Source of the DNA: Pseudomonadota bacterium
GTDB lineage: Bacteria; Myxococcota_A; Polyangia; Haliangiales; Haliangiaceae
Assembly (NCBI GenBank): GCA_023428295.1
Contig: JAEYYV010000038.1
Span: forward strand, 1 to 26,235
DNA length: 26,235 nt
Reading direction: 5' to 3'
Positions 9,241-15,475 of this stretch are shown piece after piece. The number at the start of each line of letters is the position of its first letter. Position 1 is the first letter of the stretch. The notes beneath the pieces were generated by a model. The model saw only the letters and a program-made list of their open reading frames with translations, made no database searches and was not told the origin of the DNA. The translations under genes were made by a program, and so were the position numbers.

Positions 9241-10008
9241 GTGCACGTTGTCATCACGGGAGCATCGTCGGGAATCGGCGCGTCGCTTGCGCGCGAGCTA
9301 GGACGGGCGGGGCATTCGCTCACGCTGGTCGCGAGACGGAGGGCACTGCTCGACATGCTCGCCAAGGAGCTCGAAGGCAGCGCCCGCGTGCATGTCGTCG
9401 AGCACGATCTCGCGGCGCCCGATCGCGCGACTGCATGGATCGCCGGCGCGGAGGCCCAGCTCGGACCGATCGACGTGCTCGTCAATAACGCGGGCATGGA
9501 GAACACCGGGCCGAGCGCCGACGCGGATCCCGCCGAGGTGCGCACGATGATCGATCTCAACCTCGTCACGCCGCTGCTCGTCACGCGCGCGGTGCTGCCG
9601 GCGATGATCGCGCGAAGAAGCGGGATGATCGTCAATGTCACGTCGGTGGCGGCGCTCGTGTCCGTCCCGATGCAGGCGTACTACGGCGCGTCGAAGGCGG
9701 GTCTCGCGATGTACTCCGAGACGCTGCGCGGAGAGCTCGCGGGAACCGGGGTCCACGTGCTGACCGTCTATCCCGGACCGATCGCGACGGCGATGGGCGA
9801 CTCCGCCGCGCAGAAGTTTGGCGGTCGCGACAAGCTTCCGTCCGTGCCTGAGGGAAAGCCGGAGGAGCTCGCGGGCCTCATCGCGCGAGCGATGCGGCGC
9901 AATGCAGCGCGCGTGATCTATCCGTTCCCGTACACGGCGAGCCGTTGGCTGGGTCCGCTCGCGCGCGCGATGGTCAATCGCTTCGCGCCACGCAGGCCGC
10001 TTCGCTAG
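9241..10008 (+). CDS. Short-chain dehydrogenase/reductase (SDR)
   Basis: A complete classical SDR of 255 residues, the usual family length, predicted cytosolic and NAD(P)(H)-dependent. Seen: cofactor motif TGASSGIG (6-13), NNAG (82-85), Asn107 in DLNLV, Ser135 in NVTS, and YGASK with Tyr148 and Lys152. This is the full N-S-Y-K tetrad. Arg residues directly after the second strand (VARRR, 30-34) suggest NADP(H) preference; this is inference. The C-terminal part (PYTASRWLGPLARAMVNRF) resembles SDRs often annotated as acting on lipid or ketoacyl-type substrates, but the substrate cannot be told. The GTG start at 9241 is 21 nt after the stop of the lipoprotein gene, with a weak GGAG upstream, so the two could share a transcript. 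Its TAG abuts the stop of the convergent gene with no spacing. Confidence 0.92.
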   Translation: MHVVITGASSGIGASLARELGRAGHSLTLVARRRALLDMLAKELEGSARVHVVEHDLAAPDRATAWIAGAEAQLGPIDVLVNNAGMENTGPSADADPAEVRTMIDLNLVTPLLVTRAVLPAMIARRSGMIVNVTSVAALVSVPMQAYYGASKAGLAMYSETLRGELAGTGVHVLTVYPGPIATAMGDSAAQKFGGRDKLPSVPEGKPEELAGLIARAMRRNAARVIYPFPYTASRWLGPLARAMVNRFAPRRPLR

Positions 10009-10383
10009 TTACGGTCCGTGCGGGTCGGTCAGCTCGGCACCGCTCGCGCGGGCGCGCGACGCGCCGACCGTCGCGACGATCGTTGCCATCACGAGCCACA
10101 CGAGGCCCGCGCCGATGTTGGTGAGCGATTCGCCGACGCCGATCACGACGTGCATGCCGAGCTCGGCGCCGAGCTCCGGCGTGACGCTCGTGCAGGTCTT
10201 GATCACGCCGCTCACGAAGCCGAGCAGGCTCGTGAACATCACGAGCACACCGAGCGTGCGCACGACGCGAAGCCGCGCGCGATCCGGGTGCCGTGCGTAC
10301 TGCAGCGCGGTGAACATCAAGACGAGACCGGCGACGAGCGTCGGGTACATGCCCCAACCTCCGAGACGAAATGCGTCGAGCAT
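10009..10383 (-). CDS. Small MotA/TolQ/ExbB-like three-helix membrane protein
   Basis: A 124-residue protein with three predicted membrane helices (about 14-30, 44-66 and 78-106). The second contains LLGFVSGVIKTCTSV and the third GVGESLTNIGAGLVWLV. These echo the conserved GLLGTVxGxxxxF and GIxEALxxTAxGLxxAIP segments of ExbB/TolQ/MotA proton-channel subunits, in the same order. It is much shorter than true ExbB/TolQ (about 220-240 residues) and lacks their large cytoplasmic domain. No ExbD/TolR/MotB partner is adjacent. It may be a stand-alone minimal relative; similarity is by eye only. A good Shine-Dalgarno (AAAGGA, 8 nt before the ATG) supports the start. It ends exactly where the SDR gene ends, on the other strand. 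Confidence 0.7.
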   Translation of the reverse strand: MLDAFRLGGWGMYPTLVAGLVLMFTALQYARHPDRARLRVVRTLGVLVMFTSLLGFVSGVIKTCTSVTPELGAELGMHVVIGVGESLTNIGAGLVWLVMATIVATVGASRARASGAELTDPHGP

Positions 10384-10391
10384 ACGAGTTT

Positions 10392-10397
10392 TCCTTT
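10392..10397 (-). promoter_or_regulatory. Strong Shine-Dalgarno of the ExbB-like gene
   Basis: On the minus strand AAAGGA precedes the ATG at 10383 by 8 nt. It is the clearest ribosome binding site in the window, where most genes have weak or no visible sites. Confidence 0.6.
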
Positions 10398-10485
10398 CGC
10401 GGTAGCGTTGTCGTGCCCCAGCCAGACATGCGTGGTCTCGCTCGGTTGCAGCCTGCGACCGGGGCGGTCACTGCGACACAGCATA

Positions 10486-10516
10486 CGTCGCACGTGGTGT
10501 CAGCGTGTCTGCGACG
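10486..10516 (-). terminator. Weak inverted repeat downstream of the MBL-fold gene
   Basis: CGTCGCA (10486-10492) and TGCGACG (10510-10516) are perfect 7-bp complements around a 17-nt loop, about 30-60 nt past the stop of the minus-strand hydrolase gene. There is no T-run, so at best it is a weak or Rho-assisted terminator. The rest of the 161-nt gap (10384-10544) shows nothing recognisable. Confidence 0.25.
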
Positions 10517-10544
10517 CGTTGCGCATTCACGATCAGTGCGCCGC

Positions 10545-11612
10545 CTAGCGTGCGGGCTCGGCTTCGGCGCGCGCGAGCTCGCGATCCGTTGTCGCGCCCT
10601 GCACCTCGCGCCACCACGGCACCATGCCGTCGACGCGCGCCGGCTCGAACGGTGCTCCGAGCTTGGGCGTGATCACGCGCGCGCCGCGTTCGGTCGCGAG
10701 CGCGAACAGCGTCTCCGCCGGATCGGCCCACGGATGGAGGCCGAGATCGAACGTGCTCCAATGCACGGGCAACAGCGTTCCACCACCGAGCATCTCGAAC
10801 GCGGTGAGCGCGTTCGCGGGGCCGAGATGGATCGAGCCCCACGCCGGATGCCACGCGCCGATCTCGAGCATCGTCAGGTCGAACGGGCCGAGCTTGTCCG
10901 CGATCTCGCGGAACTCTTCGGTGAGGCCGGTGTCGCCGGAGAAGAACACCTGATGCTTGTCGGTGCGAATGCGCCAGCTCGACCACAGCGTCGTGTTGCG
11001 TCCGCCACCTAGACGCCCCGAGAAGTGCTGCGATGGGGCCGCCGTGAGCTCTACCGGGCCCACGCGATGGCTCTCCCACCAATCGAGCTCGGTGATCTGC
11101 TCGGCGGGGATGCCGAACTTCTCGAGGTGCGCGCCGACGCCCAAGCTCGTCACGAACGGAACGCCGCGCTTCGCGAGCTCGATCACCGTGGTCTTGCACA
11201 AGTGATCGTAGTGGTCGTGGCTCACGAGCACCGCGTCGAGCTCGGGCAGCTGCGCGACGCTCGCGGGCGGCGCGTGAAACCGCTTGGGCCCGGCGAACGA
11301 GACGGGCCCGAGCCGATCGCCGAACACCGGATCGGTGATCACGCGCGCGCCATCCATCTCGAGCAGCATCGTCGAGTGTCCGAGCCACGTGACGCGCAGC
11401 TCGCTCGCGGCGCGTTGCCAGGTCTCGAGCGGACTCTCGACAGGAATCACGCCCGGCGGCTTGCGCTTCTTACCGCCGAACAGGAAGTCGCGCATGATCG
11501 GCAGCGAGCCGCCCTCGATCCGCGCCGTGATCGGCGACGTGTTATGGAACGTTCCATCGCGATACTGCTTCGACGCGCGCGCACGCTCCAACCGAAGTCC
11601 ACCGAGTCGCAT
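10545..11612 (-). CDS. Metallo-beta-lactamase-fold hydrolase, NAPE-PLD/UlaG-like
   Basis: A 355-residue MBL-fold enzyme with the complete metal site: HDHYDH (132-137), His196 in PSQHFS, Asp227 in SGDTG and His284 in LPVHW. The N-terminal leader (FHNTSP, then FLFGGKKRKPP) and the TWLGHSTMLLE strand are typical of bacterial relatives of N-acyl-phosphatidylethanolamine phospholipase D. Those proteins are often annotated RomA/UlaG-like, and the family hydrolyses phosphodiester or lactone bonds. The actual substrate is unknown, though a lipid is a reasonable guess. The start at ATG 11612 was preferred to the longer ATG at 11744 because the first 44 residues of the longer version look like random translation and the family starts near MRLGG. 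The 163-nt gap upstream (11613-11775) must hold its promoter; nothing clear was seen there. Confidence 0.88.
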   Translation of the reverse strand: MRLGGLRLERARASKQYRDGTFHNTSPITARIEGGSLPIMRDFLFGGKKRKPPGVIPVESPLETWQRAASELRVTWLGHSTMLLEMDGARVITDPVFGDRLGPVSFAGPKRFHAPPASVAQLPELDAVLVSHDHYDHLCKTTVIELAKRGVPFVTSLGVGAHLEKFGIPAEQITELDWWESHRVGPVELTAAPSQHFSGRLGGGRNTTLWSSWRIRTDKHQVFFSGDTGLTEEFREIADKLGPFDLTMLEIGAWHPAWGSIHLGPANALTAFEMLGGGTLLPVHWSTFDLGLHPWADPAETLFALATERGARVITPKLGAPFEPARVDGMVPWWREVQGATTDRELARAEAEPAR

Positions 11613-11775
11613 GACCTTCACGGTAGCGCCGATCGCTGCCGCGCGCACCGTGTCGGTATCTCCGACAACGCCGGTTCCGCTGTCACCGCAAGATCGTGGG
11701 CAGCGGCCACGTAACACCGCGTCCACGCGAGAGCGTCCCCCCAACTGGCGAGCTGGTCGAAGCGATGTTTCGAAC

Positions 11776-12372
11776 TCAGCGAGCCTTGGTCGGCTTCGTG
11801 TACTTCACGAGCCGCGGGTGCTTCTCGCCCCGCGCGCAGTAGTCGATCAGCTCGGCGAGCCGCTTGGCGCGGGTCTCGTCCTTCTTCGCGCTCGCGACCC
11901 AGTAGGTCATCCCCTGTCGATACGACGGCGCTTGGGACGTGAACCAATCGCGCGCCTGGGCCGGGAACTGCGCGAGCTCCGCGGACGAGAGCCGCGCGGC
12001 AGCAAACGTCGCGCCCGAGTACGTCTTCGCGGCCGTGCGCTTGGCGAAGGCTGCTTCGCCAGCGGGGCGCATCTTCTTTGCCTCTCGCAGCGCGGCGACC
12101 TTCGCGACGTTGATCTCGCTCCACACGCTCGTCGGCTTCCGCGGCGTGAAGCGGATCGTGTACGCCTCGTCGCTGTAGCTCTTGCGGACGCCGTCGATCC
12201 AGCCAAAGCACAGCGCCTCGTCGACCGACTCGGACCACGAGAGGCTCGGCTTCTTCGTGGACGTCTTGTAGTAGCCGACGAGGAGCTCGGTCTTGGTCGC
12301 GTGATTCGCCTCGAGCCACGTACGGAACGCTCCGGGACTCGCGAAGAACATCGGCTTCACCGCGGCGAGCAT
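11776..12372 (-). CDS. YdeI/OmpD-associated family protein
   Basis: A 198-residue protein matching, by remembered sequence, the YdeI or OmpD-associated (bacteriocin-protection) family. Visible family features: FFASPGAFRTWLEANHATKTEL at the N-terminus (also a usual opening of the family), then SVDEALCFGWIDGVRKS, YTIRFTPRKPTSVWS and PAGEAAFAKR. In enterobacteria members were linked to antimicrobial peptide resistance and to OmpD; the biochemical activity is not known and need not be the same here. The start is uncertain: ATG 12372 gives MLAAVKPMFF, while GTG 12360 gives MKPMFF, closer to the family consensus. The C-terminus ends ...TKAR, encoded by the same 17 nt as the end of the Prc gene at 18158. 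Confidence 0.87.
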   Translation of the reverse strand: MLAAVKPMFFASPGAFRTWLEANHATKTELLVGYYKTSTKKPSLSWSESVDEALCFGWIDGVRKSYSDEAYTIRFTPRKPTSVWSEINVAKVAALREAKKMRPAGEAAFAKRTAAKTYSGATFAAARLSSAELAQFPAQARDWFTSQAPSYRQGMTYWVASAKKDETRAKRLAELIDYCARGEKHPRLVKYTKPTKAR

Positions 12373-12461
12373 AGCGTGCGGCACAGGATCGGGCTGCATG
12401 GCTGCATCGGGCTGCGTCGCCCTGCGTGGCGCTGTAGGCCGGTTCGTGGCATCCAACACCC

Positions 12462-12746
12462 ATGGGTGACATCGATCCGATGGTCGCGATCGAGAAAGAG
12501 CTCCAAGCCGAGCGCGCATCGGCGTTGGGCGAGGCGGGGCGCAAGCTCGAGAAGATGCTGGCGGCGTTTCGCGAGAACGAGTCGGACGACACGCGGGACG
12601 AGCTCGCCACCGCGGTGTGGCACTACCTCGTACTGCGCGAATCTCTCGCGATGTTCGATCACAACGCCGCGCTCGCCATCTATGGCGTGCCGGATCGCGT
12701 GATGGCGCGCGTCGGCATCTACAAGCGCGATCCGGATCTGAAGTAG
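12462..12746 (+). CDS. Small DUF6665-like helical protein
   Basis: A 94-residue, mostly helical, soluble protein with no signal peptide, membrane segment or catalytic motif. The core ERASALGEAGRKLEKML, then AVWHYLVLRES and YGVPDRVMARVG, resembles what I recall of the DUF6665 family (RASALGxxGRxLExxL ... AxWxYxVQREaxG ... YxxPxEVLARxG). The assignment is from memory and unchecked. Function is unknown. It is followed after 9 nt by the first 2OG oxygenase gene, so the three genes 12462-13885 probably form one operon. No Shine-Dalgarno is visible before the ATG; the start codon sits in the middle of a 12-bp palindrome (12457-12468). Confidence 0.75.
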   Translation: MGDIDPMVAIEKELQAERASALGEAGRKLEKMLAAFRENESDDTRDELATAVWHYLVLRESLAMFDHNAALAIYGVPDRVMARVGIYKRDPDLK

Positions 12747-12755
12747 CCTTCGCGC

Positions 12756-13367
12756 GTGGGTGATGTCCTGCAGCTCGGGCCGGCGTGGGCCGACGAAGAG
12801 GCGCTCGCCCGTGCCTGGCGCTCGGCGACGCCGTTTCCGCACGTCGTGATCGACGACTTCCTCGCGCCCGCGTGCCTCGACGACGTGATGGCGATCCTCG
12901 ACGAGGAGGGCGTCCATCGCTACGAAGCGGATCTCTACGCGTTCGATGCCACGGCTCCGGAGCCACGCACCGACGAGATGCGCGCGCTACGTGCCGAGTG
13001 GGCCACAACGCTCGCGCCCGCGCTGTCGCGCATCACGGGCACACAGGTCACCACCGCCGACCTCCGCGCGTACGCGTATCGCGTCGGCGATTACCTGCTG
13101 CCGCATGCGGATCACCAAGAAGGCCTCGAGCGAAAGCTCGCGTTCGCGTACTACCTGCCGTCGCCCGAGCCCGTCGTCGGTGGCGAGCTCGAGCTGTATC
13201 GCTGTCACGTCGCCGACGGCGCGCTCGTCGCTATCGAGAGCGCGTCGCGCATAGAGGCGCGCGGCAATCGCATCTCGATCTTCGACGTCAGCGATGTCTC
13301 GCTTCACCAGGTGCGCGAGGTGCTCGGTGGCGTTCGCCTCTCGCTGTCGGGATGGTTCTACCCGTGA
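12756..13367 (+). CDS. 2-oxoglutarate/Fe(II) oxygenase, Tpa1/OGFOD1-like prolyl hydroxylase domain
   Basis: A 203-residue single-domain double-stranded beta-helix oxygenase. The Fe(II) ligands His117 and Asp119 (LLPHADHQ) and His184 (SLHQV), and the 2OG-binding Arg194 (GGVRLSLSGW), are all present, so it should be active. The layout PFPHVVIDDFL (26-36), EADLYAFDAT (57-66), GDYLLPHADHQ, RKLAFAYYLPSP and GGELELYRCH follows the N-terminal catalytic domain of Tpa1/Ofd1/OGFOD1. The eukaryotic members hydroxylate a proline of ribosomal protein uS12. Whether this bacterial protein acts on a ribosomal or other protein is inference only. Length matches bacterial prolyl-4-hydroxylase-like stand-alone enzymes. 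Start GTG 12756 was chosen for the short 9-nt gap after the DUF6665-like gene. The stop TGA overlaps the start of the next gene. Confidence 0.9.
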   Translation: MGDVLQLGPAWADEEALARAWRSATPFPHVVIDDFLAPACLDDVMAILDEEGVHRYEADLYAFDATAPEPRTDEMRALRAEWATTLAPALSRITGTQVTTADLRAYAYRVGDYLLPHADHQEGLERKLAFAYYLPSPEPVVGGELELYRCHVADGALVAIESASRIEARGNRISIFDVSDVSLHQVREVLGGVRLSLSGWFYP

Positions 13368-13885
13368 CGCTCGAGGGGGCGCCCGCGTCGATGATCGACA
13401 CGCTGTTCGGCTCGCGTATCGCGGCGATCGTGCCCGACGCGATCACGCCGGCGCTCGCGGCCGAGCTCCGCACACGCGTGCGCTACGAGCGATACACGCT
13501 CCTCGATCGAGGAAGCTACGAGTACGCGCCGCTCGACGAGCCCGCGCTGTTCGCGAAGCTCGTCGATATCGTCGGCACGCGCACGAGCGTGAGCCGCGTC
13601 GAGGAGGCGCGCGTGCTTCGCCTCTCGCCCGGCGACTACCTGCTCGCGCATCACGATCGCGTTCACGAGGGGAACCCGACCGAGCTCGTCATCGATCTCT
13701 CCGAGACGGCCGTACCGGGCGCCGAGGTGCACTATCGCCGGCGAGGCGCCGTGTTCTTTCGCGTCCCGCCGGCGCCGGGCTCGATGGCGATCGTCGAGCG
13801 CGGCCCCACGGTCACGTGCAATCACACGTACGTCAGCAAGCGGTCCACGAGCAGTGTGGTGCGGCTCGTCGCCCTCCTGCGCTAG
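13364..13885 (+). CDS. Second 2-oxoglutarate/Fe(II) oxygenase-like protein
   Basis: A 173-residue protein of the same superfamily as its upstream neighbour but not a recent duplicate: the two share little beyond the metal-site pattern. Seen: LLAHHD with His96 and Asp98, CNHTY with His154, and Arg167 in SVVRLVALLR. The spacing fits Fe(II) and 2OG binding. A YRRRGAVFFRV strand and a PAPGSMAIVERGP turn sit where the jelly-roll core is expected. The substrate is unknown. Start GTG 13364 overlaps the previous TGA as GTGA, the usual sign of translational coupling; ATG 13391 is an alternative with GAGGGGG about 11 nt upstream and loses 9 residues. The tight coupling suggests equal production and perhaps a heteromer or successive steps on one substrate. 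Confidence 0.8.
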   Translation: MTLEGAPASMIDTLFGSRIAAIVPDAITPALAAELRTRVRYERYTLLDRGSYEYAPLDEPALFAKLVDIVGTRTSVSRVEEARVLRLSPGDYLLAHHDRVHEGNPTELVIDLSETAVPGAEVHYRRRGAVFFRVPPAPGSMAIVERGPTVTCNHTYVSKRSTSSVVRLVALLR

Positions 13886-13902
13886 GAGCTCGGACGACGT
13901 CG

Positions 13903-15426
13903 CTAGCGCTGCGCGGCGCGGATCGCCGGCAGGATCCGCTGGTATGGTTCGTCGGGCTTTCTCGTCGACGGCATCCAGCGATACGCGAGCAGGATCGCGA
14001 ACGCGAGGGGAGCGGCGATCGCGAAGATGCGCCAGCCGCCGATCGCGCGCATCGCCGGTCCGAGGAGCGCGCCGAGGATCACGCACAGCGGGACGAGGGA
14101 GACGAGCGCCGGCACGCCGATCCACGTGCCGACGTTGGGCGCGACGAGTCCGTCCGCGAGCAGCCGCAGCGTGAGCTCGTGGAACGGGTTCTCGAAGACC
14201 TCGGGCCAGTACGGAAACGTCGCCGTCGCGAGCGTGAAGATCGTGACGCCGACCAGGATCAGCGCGGCGCAGATCGAGATCGGGACGATGCGCGTGCGCC
14301 ACGCGTGAAGCTGCGCGGCGATCGGCGGCAAGAGGAAGGGCAGGGCGACCGTGATGTAGCGCGGGCCCACGGACCAACCGCCACGCCAGAAGTTGATCGA
14401 CGAGATGAACAGGACATAGATGACGAACGTCGCCGCACACGTGAGCGCGATGTCGCGCATGCCGCGCCGCCACAGCGTGACCACGCCGGGGACCACGAGC
14501 AGGAGCCACGGGCTCAGCGAGAACAAGCCGAAGTGCGGCCCGACGGTCGTGCCCCAGAATGCGACCGCGCGCAGCTTGGTGATGCCGAGGAAGCCTTGCT
14601 GGTGATAGACGGCGAACGTCTGCGACGCGTCGTACCCCGTGCGCAGCGGAGAGCCGAAGCAGGCGGCGTGATACGCGAGGAGGATCGCGATCGGAATCGC
14701 CGCGCCGATCGCGAGGAGCAGGATCGGGCGGAGCATGCCGCTGTGTGGAAGGCGGCGGACCGCGTTGCGGCGGAGCGCGAACAGGACGTGAAGGCCGAGC
14801 GGAACGAGCGCGAACGCGGCTTGGTAGTCGACGAGCGGTCCGCATCCTGCGAGCACGCCAGCGGCGAAGAAGGCGCTCTGTCCTCGCGAGCCGCGCGCCG
14901 CTTCGAGCGCGATGATCCACGCCGAGGCGACCACCACGGCCGAGAGCTGGTGCGCGATGAACAGCTGGGAGTACGGCATCGCCATCGTGCCGAAGGCGTA
15001 GGCGACCAGCACGAGGCGGCGGACGTTCGGGTCGGGTGCGAACTGCGTGAGGAACCGCGCGAGGAGCGCGAGGAACAGGAGCGCGGGGATGACGCCCGAG
15101 ACCACGCGGGACAGCCACATCGTGACCTCGAACGACGGCGGGCCGGCGATCCTCGAGAGGACCCAGTAGAACGGGACCACGATCATCGAGGTGCCGGGCG
15201 CCTTGTTCGAGTACTGATGCCCGTTCGCGGGCGAGACATCCGCGAGCGGCCGGCGCGGGTCGACGTAGCGATCGATGGCGAACGTTTGGTGATCGGCCAT
15301 CGCCTGCACGAGGTACACGCGCGGAAGCTCGTTCGCGCTGCGGATCTCGGGGAAGTGCGGAAACAGGTAGAGGTAGGCTGCGGCGATCGCGAGCCACCAT
15401 CCATGCCTGCCGAGCCAGCTCTTCAC
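13903..15426 (-). CDS. GT-C type polytopic membrane glycosyltransferase-like protein
   Basis: A 507-residue integral membrane protein with about 11-13 hydrophobic helices. After the first helix comes a periplasmic-type loop with acidic residues (Glu33 in SANELPRVYL and Asp45), where GT-C enzymes of the PMT/ArnT type keep the catalytic acid. GYDASQTFAVYHQQGFLG and FWRGGWSVGPRYITVALPFLLP are further loop signatures common in undecaprenyl- or dolichyl-phosphate-sugar-dependent transferases. It likely adds a sugar to a protein, lipid or glycan on the outer face of the inner membrane. Donor and acceptor are unknown. The start codon is GTG 15426 with AGGA almost touching it. It is divergent from the SpeE-like gene across only 49 nt and converges with the second oxygenase gene (17-nt gap). 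Confidence 0.8.
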   Translation of the reverse strand: MKSWLGRHGWWLAIAAAYLYLFPHFPEIRSANELPRVYLVQAMADHQTFAIDRYVDPRRPLADVSPANGHQYSNKAPGTSMIVVPFYWVLSRIAGPPSFEVTMWLSRVVSGVIPALLFLALLARFLTQFAPDPNVRRLVLVAYAFGTMAMPYSQLFIAHQLSAVVVASAWIIALEAARGSRGQSAFFAAGVLAGCGPLVDYQAAFALVPLGLHVLFALRRNAVRRLPHSGMLRPILLLAIGAAIPIAILLAYHAACFGSPLRTGYDASQTFAVYHQQGFLGITKLRAVAFWGTTVGPHFGLFSLSPWLLLVVPGVVTLWRRGMRDIALTCAATFVIYVLFISSINFWRGGWSVGPRYITVALPFLLPPIAAQLHAWRTRIVPISICAALILVGVTIFTLATATFPYWPEVFENPFHELTLRLLADGLVAPNVGTWIGVPALVSLVPLCVILGALLGPAMRAIGGWRIFAIAAPLAFAILLAYRWMPSTRKPDEPYQRILPAIRAAQR

Positions 15427-15475
15427 GTCCTAGGCATGTAACACGCGGACAGCCCGTGCGATAACTTGCCCGCTC
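15427..15475. promoter_or_regulatory. 49-nt divergent promoter region
   Basis: This short gap must hold, or overlap, promoters for the minus-strand glycosyltransferase and the plus-strand SpeE-like gene. On the minus strand TTATCG and TTACAT are 17 nt apart, a poor -35/-10 match. On the plus strand GATAAC lies about 13 nt before the ATG. Nothing convincing. Confidence 0.25.

Noticed and set aside
4861..9246. 1461-codon open frame antisense to the triheme lipoprotein
   Set aside because: Its translation is Arg/Ala/Val/His-rich without domains, typical of the shadow frame of a GC-rich gene. The plus-strand frame has heme motifs and a signal peptide.
11613..11775. Possible small gene or terminator in the 163-nt gap between the MBL-fold gene and the YdeI-like gene
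   Set aside because: No convincing short reading frame was found; the TCGAA/TTCGA repeat after the YdeI-like stop is only 5 bp.
12457..12468. CACCCATGGGTG, a perfect 12-bp palindrome centred on the start codon of the DUF6665-like gene, as an operator
   Set aside because: Several 12-bp palindromes are expected by chance in a window of this length, and no second copy or flanking symmetry was seen.
13294..15441. 715-codon plus-strand frame opposite the glycosyltransferase
   Set aside because: The translation is a charged Arg/Asp/Glu-rich shadow with no domain; the minus strand encodes clear membrane helices.
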